Positions 58,457-64,000 of a DNA stretch of 64,000 nucleotides are shown here, piece by piece. The stretch is from Leptodactylus fallax. Its lineage: Eukaryota > Chordata > Amphibia > Anura > Leptodactylidae. The position numbers and the translations under genes are program-made. The first letter of the stretch is position 1; every line of letters begins with the position of its first letter. A model generated the notes under the pieces. The model was not told the DNA's origin. It did not search any database and saw nothing but the letters and a program-made list of their open reading frames with translations. Where the stretch lies: the NCBI GenBank assembly GCA_947044405.1, contig CAMRHE010000018.1, positions 4,526,001 to 4,590,000 on the forward strand. The letters run 5' to 3'.

Positions 58457-59329
58457 CATATCAATTTGTCACTTTCATATATCATATGGATTGTATCTCA
58501 TCAATCCCTGCATGAAAAAGAAATCACAAAATAAGTTTTTGTCTGCTTCTGTTTGTTTTTTTTGTTTTTTTTTTATTTGGAAAATTCTAGCATATTATTT
58601 AGTCTTTGAAAAATATTTCCATCTACTAACATAAATTATTAGGATCTCTCACCTCTACTCGTGTCTATTTTTAGTAATTACTTGTATTTTTCATGACATA
58701 ACAATCATTGAGCATCTATTTTAGAATTCTGCTTTGTGTCATTCACGCGTTATTCTTCCAAAAAGTTTATAAATAAATTGACAAGTGGTTGATACCAGTT
58801 GGTAGTGTGACCCAATATACTCTCACAGTTTCCAATCAGTTTTGAACACATCAGACTGTGTAGGGCCAAACCTCTTTGATGAGGAGAATGATAACACCCA
58901 GTTGTCAATTTATATATAAGTGTTCAGGAGGAATAATAGAGATTCCACACAATACAGGGTTATATTAAAAAAGTAAATAACCCCAAACTGTTATTTCATG
59001 TGGATTACAAATATTTCTTAAAATACTCTAGACATGTTAAGACATGATAATGCACATGCACTAACATCCGGGATGTCCAGGAGATGGTTCCCTCTGTCCC
59101 CGATCAGTTTCCAACTTGAAGCAATCACAAGTTGCCAAGGGGTTGTCAAGACATCTAGGGCCCTCCAGACCTGCCATATTAGTAATACTATTACCAGAGG
59201 AAGGGTATAATTGAATAATAGACCTCAATAAACTACAAAACATAAGTGTTGCAGTGTATTGTACAAGCAGTTAAGAGATTGCATGTTTAAGTCCCCTAGG
59301 GGGAAGTTAATTTAAAATAAGTTTAATAA
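58457..59329. other. No gene seen
   Basis: AT-rich, nothing assigned. Confidence 0.4.
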
Positions 59330-59818
59330 AATTTTTAAAATGTAAATGATATCTAAATAAAAAATAAATTTACTTAGTATTGCTGCATCTGTAAATGTCT
59401 GAGCTATTAAAATACAATATTAATAATTCTGCAAGATGAACGCCATAAAACAAACACACAATGCCAACATTGCCATTTTTTTGCCTTTAAAAAGTAATCA
59501 AAAAGTCATCTGTACCCTAAGAGGGTATATAAAAAAGTACAGCTCCCCCGCAAAAAAGACTCTAACAAAGCTCCATGAATAAAAAAAAAAAAAAAAAAAA
59601 ATATTGTGATGCAAAGCAAATAAAAAAAAACAAAAAACAAATAAGTTGTAAAATATAACAAAAAGTATATCAATTTGGTATTCTGTTAGCTATATTTACC
59701 CACTGAATAACATTGATATTTTAATATAGTGCACAATTAATGCCCCCCAAAATGGTAAAACTGCTTTTTTCCATTCCACTCTAGAAAAAAATTATTTTTA
59801 AAGCTTATTTGGTACAAT

Positions 59819-60871
59819 ATGTGAGAGCCCAAGACTGTGTGTCAGGTACCGTGATCTGTAATATGGGGGCACCTCAGGGTACGGTTCTCGCCCCTTTCCT
59901 CTTCACACTGTACACTGCTGATTTTAGGTGCAACTCATCCAGCTGCTACCTACAGAAGTATTCTGACGACTCTGCAATAGTAGGCCTCATCACAGACGAT
60001 GATGACAGGGAGTACAGAGAACTGAACCATTTTTTTGTGGACTGGTGCCACCAGAACCACCTGAAGATTAACGCAGGGAAGACCAAGGAGATGGTGGTGG
60101 ACTTCCGTAAAGGCAGATGCCCTCCAAAACCAGTGGACATCCTGGGGACGGGCATCGAGAGTGTGAACACCTATAAGTACCTGGGTTTGCTCCTTAATAA
60201 TAAGCTGGACTGGGCAGATCATATGGAGGCCCTGTACAGGAAGGGCCACAGCAGGCTCTACCTGCTTAGGAGGCTGAGAGCCTTTGGAATCCGGGGGGCA
60301 CTTCTTAGGACTTTCTTCAACTCGGTAGTGGCATCAGCCATCTTCTTTGGAGTGGCCTGCTGGGGGAGCAGTATATCAACCAGGGACAGAAATAAACTTG
60401 ACAAGCTGATTAGAAGGGCCAGCTCTGTCCTGGGGAGCCCACTGGACCCAGTGCAGGTGGTGGGTGACAGAAGGATACTGTCCGTGGTGAGCTCCATGCG
60501 GGAGAATAACCCCCATCCCATGCATGAGACTGTGATTGCGCTGGGCAGTACTGTCAGTGACCGACTGCTCCACCCTAGGTGTGAGAAGGAGCGCTATCGG
60601 AAGTCTTTCCTCCCCACCGCGGTTAGGCTGTACAACCAACACCGACCTAAGCGGAGATCATTACATACAGAGAACTGAAATATCTCTCTGCCTGTTAAAT
60701 CCCCCCCCCCCCCCCTCTGCTACGTCCTATCTGTCTGTCTGCTATTAATGTAATGCCTCTCACCTTGGAACATTCCTGTACATGTTGTATTTGTATTTGT
60801 ATCTGCTTATCTTATCTTATCTTTGCTGCTGTAACACACTGAATTTCCCCATTGTGGGACTATTAAAGGAC

Positions 60872-60903
<32 letters not shown>

Positions 60904-60912
60904 CGTACAACA
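59819..60912 (+). mobile_element. 5'-truncated Rex1-like LINE
   Basis: It carries the C-terminal part of a non-LTR reverse transcriptase, a short 3' UTR ending 'aatttccccattgtgggac' and an (ATT)n tail (60870-60900). A 9-bp direct repeat, TGGTACAAT, flanks it (59810-59818 and 60913-60921). The interrupted host repeat is continuous across the insertion. Confidence 0.8.
59821..60678 (+). pseudogene. Rex1-like reverse transcriptase, 3' half, open frame
   Basis: The frame is open for about 286 codons to a TGA at 60676-60678 but lacks the endonuclease and the N-terminal RT motifs, so it is a truncated copy rather than a gene. Motifs: GAPQGTVLAPFLFTLYTADF (RT block with the Gln-Gly turn), YSDDSAIVG with the two catalytic Asp, LKINAGKTKEMVVDFRK, and NTYKYLGLLLNNKLDW. 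The YSDDSAI and LDW features are typical of the Rex1/Babar branch of the CR1 clade. The absence of stops suggests youth. Confidence 0.82.
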
Positions 60913-60981
60913 TGGTACAATTCATCTTGCAAATAGCAAGCCCACTTATGACTATGCCAAAGGAAATATTTAAAAGTTATG

Positions 60982-61230
60982 TCTTTTCTGGCTGTGATCC
61001 CCTACCTTCCCCCTTGTTACCTGTCTTGTGTTCCCTTCTTGATTTATTTTGCTTTTCACATGCCCTGTCCAGGCTCATTTTTAAGTACTGTATTATTTGC
61101 TGTGTTTTTCTTTTTGCTTTAGGGTGCTCTATACACCTTGGTTCCATGTATTGTTCTTCCTATATTTTTGGTACTTGTTTGTTTGTATATTTCCTTGAAA
61201 ATCTCAAATAAAAACACAGTTATACAGAAA
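60982..61230 (+). mobile_element. 5'-truncated L1-type 3' end with target duplication
   Basis: A T-rich 3' UTR ends with AAATAAAAACACAG and an A tail. The 10-bp direct repeat AAAAGTTATG is at 60972-60981 and 61231-61240, within a known host repeat. No coding sequence. Confidence 0.75.
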
Positions 61231-61374
61231 AAAAGTTATGGCTCTTTGAAGGTGAGGAATGGATAAAATTAAAATTGGCTATATGTATCTTATAGGGGTT
61301 AAGGAGTATTTTTCTGTGTTGTTAAACAAAACAAGTAGAATTTATTTCAAAGAAATTGTATATTCTTTTTTACC

Positions 61375-61395
61375 ATGCTCGCTTCAGAAGCACAC

Positions 61396-61431
<36 letters not shown>

Positions 61432-61481
61432 GGCTGCTGCGCAAGGATCACATGCTAATTTGTGAAGCTTTCCATATTTTT
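61375..61481 (+). pseudogene. U6 spliceosomal RNA-derived sequence
   Basis: It aligns over its whole length with vertebrate U6: the 5' part TGCTCGCTTC, then CATACTAAAATTGGAACGAT, the ACAGAGA box in ATACAGAGAAGATTAGCATG, GCGCAAGGAT, and the 3' TTCCATATTTTT. Changes occur in the 5' stem-loop and in the 3' half (CACATGCTAATTTGTGAAGC for the usual CACGCAAATTCGTGAAGC). No clear upstream TATA and PSE set at the usual distance was seen, so it is probably a pseudogene, although a divergent transcript cannot be excluded. Confidence 0.8.
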
Positions 61482-61496
61482 ACACGCTCCTGAATA

Positions 61497-62924
61497 CAGT
61501 CATGGCCATAAGTGTTGGCACCGCTTAAGGCAAATTGGACATAATTTCACACAAAATTCCAAAAATGGGCCGGACAAAATTGTTGGCACCTTTTCAAAAT
61601 TGTGGGTAAATAACTTTGTTTCAAGCATGTGATGCTCATTCAAACTCACCTGTGGCAAGTAACGCGTGTGGGCAATATAAAAATCACACCTGAAAAGAGA
61701 TAAAAAGGAAGAGAAGTTGACCCAATCTTTGCATTGTGTGTCTGTGTGTGCCACATTAAGCATGGAGAACAGAAAGAGGAGAAAAGAACTGTCTGAGGAC
61801 CAAAATTGTGGAAAAATATCAACAATCTCAAGGTTACAAGTCTATCTCCAGAGATTTGTTGTTCCTTTGTCCATGGTGTGGAACATAATCAAGAAATTTA
61901 CTACCCTTGGCACTGTAGCTAATCTCCCTAGATGTGGACAGAAGAGAAAAATTTATGAAAGGATGCAATGCAGGATAGTCCGGATGGTGGATAAGCAGCC
62001 CTAATCAAGTTCAAAAGAAATTCAAGCTGCATCAGGGTACATCAGTGTTAGCGTGAACTATCTTTCGACATTTGAATGAAATAAAATGAAACGCTATGGC
62101 AGGAGACCCAGGAGGACCCCACGGCTGACACAGAGACGTAAAAAAGCTAGACTGCAGTTTGCCAAAATGTACATGAGTAAGCCAAAATCCTTCTGGGAAA
62201 ACATCTTGTGGACAGATGAGACCAAGATAGAGCTTTTTGGTAAAGCACATCATTCTACTGTTTACCTACAAAGGCCTAAAAAGAAAAGAACAGAGTACCA
62301 ACAGTCAAATATGGTGGAGGTTCAAAGATGTTTTGAGTTGTTTTGCTGCCTCTGGCACTGGGTGCCTTGATTGTGTGCAATGCATCATGAAATCTGAAGA
62401 TTACCAAAAAATTTTGGGTTGCAGTGTCGGCCCAGTGTCAAACAGTTGGGTTTGCGTCCTAGGTCATGGGTCTTCCAGCAGGACAATAACCTCAAACATA
62501 CTTCAAAAAGCAACCAGAAATGGATGGAAACAAAGCACTGTAGAGTTCTGAAGTCGCCAGCAATGAGTCTGGATCTAAATCCCATTGAACATCTGTGGAG
62601 AGATCGTAACATTGCTGTTCGGAGAAGGCACCCTTCAAATATGAGAGACTTGGAGCAGTTTGCAAAAGAAAACTGGTCCAAAATTCCAGTTGAGAGGTGC
62701 AAGAAGCTTGTTGATGGTTATATTTTGTCCGGCCCATTTTTGGAGTTTTGCGTGAAATTATAAATTTTTTTCCTTTTTTCCTGTGTTTTTTTATGTTGTT
62801 CCAAAACATACAAAAGAAATAAACCTGCATATAACAAAACATGTGTAACTGCAATAATTTTCTGGAAGAAATACCTCATTTTCTGAAAAAATTTCAGGGG
62901 TGCCAACACTTACGGCCATGACTG
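61497..62924 (+). mobile_element. Tc1-like element, degenerate
   Basis: The left end CAGTCATGGCCATAAGTGTT and the reversed right end CAGTCATGGCCGTAAGTGTT are flanked by TA at the left (61495-61496) and AA at the right, so the right duplication has mutated. Length 1428 bp, below normal because of deletions in the transposase. Confidence 0.88.
61762..62726 (+). pseudogene. Broken Tc1 transposase
   Basis: The start MENRKRRKELSEDQ is recognisable, followed by a first DNA-binding region, a stop after VDKQP (62002-62004), then in other frames RRTPRLTQRRKKARLQFAKM, FWENILWTDETKIELFGKA with the first Asp, a frameshift, QQDN-like codons near 62480 (read FQQDNNLKHTSKSNQ, so the usual NDPKH is NNLKH), and LNPIEHLWRDRN with the Glu. 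The C-terminus is lost after KLVDGY, where it runs into terminal-repeat sequence. Inactive. Confidence 0.87.
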
Positions 62925-62961
62925 AATATATGCACTAAACCAATCCAATTTATTATTATTA

Positions 62962-64000
62962 ATTATAGGGGGAGATTTTAATACAACACAATACTCAGCC
63001 ATAGACAAAACTGTTCTAACACCGAGGTCTCCTGCATCCAGAGACCTAGCACATCTGATGGAAACCTTGTCTCTTTGTGACCCTTGGCACTTAAACACCA
63101 GTGCCAGGAAATACACCTTCTATTCATCAGCCCATAAAAGCTTTTCTTGAATAGATTTCTTCCTTATCACAATCCATTTATTTAGCAGGGCGTGACACCG
63201 TGATTTCCCTGATAGTGGTTTCAGATCACACCCCGATCCAGTTGACTATTACAGGCCTCGAACCCCAGAGTAGGACACGTATGTGATGGTTTTGGCAACA
63301 TTTAGTGAATTAATAAGATTTTAAAACATTTTTGAAGTTGAAATGGACAAACCTATTTTTACGTACATATTGACGATACCACTCTACTGTGGGCAGCCCC
63401 TATGATGGTCCTCCACAGACACATAATCAATTACACCTACCATGCATAGACAAGCAGAGTCACACTTTAAGACACTTCAGGCTACATTCCTCTCCACACA
63501 ACACTCATTCACTTCGACCTAGGAGGGTAAATGGGACTACGATGAGGCTACAGACATGCTGTGGAGGCCTATGTACAAAGTCAGGTTAAGTGGCTCGTAA
63601 GGTTGGATAGCAATTGTTTTTACTGTCGAGCAAACAAACCTGGTTGAAACCTAGCTGGACTGGCCAATCCTTGCACTAAATTCTCAATCCATTCTCACAC
63701 TGAAAAACCTAGACAACAAAGAGAAACAAACGTAACAGAGACAGATCTGGAGGACCTACTATTCAATTACTTTCATCATGTATATAGAGCAGAATGAACC
63801 ACCTGGATCGTATCCAATTCTTTTTGAGCTTACTCTCTCTCTCCCATGCCTCACGGCGGAGCAGCGAGAGTTGCTGAATGCCGTGGTTACTGAGTGGTTT
63901 TCTCTGTGATTTCCTCTTCTCTCACCAATAAAACTCCGGGACCTGACGACCTAAGTAATGAATACTATAAGATGTTGTCCTACAGTCTAGTCCCATTCTT
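62962..64000 (+). pseudogene. L1-type LINE ORF2 relic, runs off the window
   Basis: The frame from about 62968 reads GGDFNTTQYSAID, SRDLAHLMETLSLCDPWHLN and ARKYTFYSSAH, matching the apurinic endonuclease domain of L1-type ORF2, followed by an interrupted IDFFL and, in another frame, a SDHTP-like segment near 63223. Near the end KTPGPDDLSNEYYKML (63945 onward) is the conserved entry to the reverse transcriptase. Several stops and a shortened middle show decay. The 5' end of ORF2 is missing and the RT continues past the window edge. Confidence 0.75.

Larger units (their letters stand above)
59330..61303 (+). repeat. Frog TTAA-type repeats, split by Rex1-like and L1 insertions
   Basis: A partial copy (about 59330-59640) is followed by a second. 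The second runs to 59818, resumes at 60913-60981 ('ggtacaattcatcttgcaaa', 'agcaagcccacttatgacta'), and again at 61231-61303 (AAAAGTTATGGCTCTTTGAA to GGGGTTAA). The two gaps are exactly the retroelement insertions. Poly(A) runs occur at about 59580-59602. Confidence 0.7.

Noticed and set aside
61375..61481. Functional U6 gene
   Set aside because: Several substitutions in conserved stems and no clear upstream promoter at the expected distance, so it is called a pseudogene with the reservation stated.

Overview
The window reads as intergenic or intronic DNA from a vertebrate, most likely an anuran amphibian. I could not find one credible host exon. The long or meaningful reading frames all belong to transposable elements. 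The mix fits a large frog genome: many Tc1/mariner elements with TA target duplications, non-autonomous hAT-like elements with 8-bp duplications, MITEs and fold-back repeats, Penelope-like, Rex1-like and L1 retroelement pieces, a Ty3/gypsy relic, a tRNA-derived SINE and a U6-derived sequence. The organism call is inference from repeat style.

Layout. 1-8.9 kb: AT-rich DNA with a tiny L1 3' end carrying an 18-bp target duplication (951-1043), a Penelope-type end with a decayed hammerhead-like motif (2890-3400), a SINE (4182-4412), decayed repeats, and a 376-bp MITE (7186-7561). 9.0-11.8 kb: a 2.8-kb hAT-like element with fold-back and minisatellite modules. 12.5-17.5 kb: a MITE, then a three-level nest: a Tc1 element (12986-17458) split by a hAT-like element (14038-17195), itself split by another Tc1 element (15193-16821). 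17.9-23.7 kb: Ty3/gypsy relic, an 81-bp piggyBac-like MITE, the second 376-bp MITE, a decayed mariner, and tandem repeats in an LTR-like block. 25.3-27.0 kb: another hAT-like element. 29-30.3 kb: a rearranged DD35E relic and a TTAA-flanked MITE. 31.9-37.6 kb: two Tc1 elements separated only by a TA run, the second with a hAT-like element in its terminal repeat. 40-43 kb: a hAT-related block and fold-back repeats. 43.6-46.7 kb: a Penelope-like relic with a TATA box and a hammerhead ribozyme fold lacking one invariant base. 47.8-48.5 kb: two MITEs. 51.3-52.9 kb: an intact Tc1 element. 53.5-56 kb: nested MITEs, an L1 3' end and a hAT-like element. 56.9-58.5 kb: an intact DD35E Tc1-like element. 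59.3-61.3 kb: a frog repeat split by Rex1-like and L1 insertions. 61.4-64 kb: U6-like sequence, a broken Tc1 element and an L1 ORF2 relic running off the end.

The only two genes that look functional are the transposases at 51675-52697 and 57261-58277. The most unusual structures are the hammerhead-like folds at Penelope ends and a palindromic cassette plus minisatellite shared by hAT-like elements with different termini. The nesting gives relative ages for several insertions.
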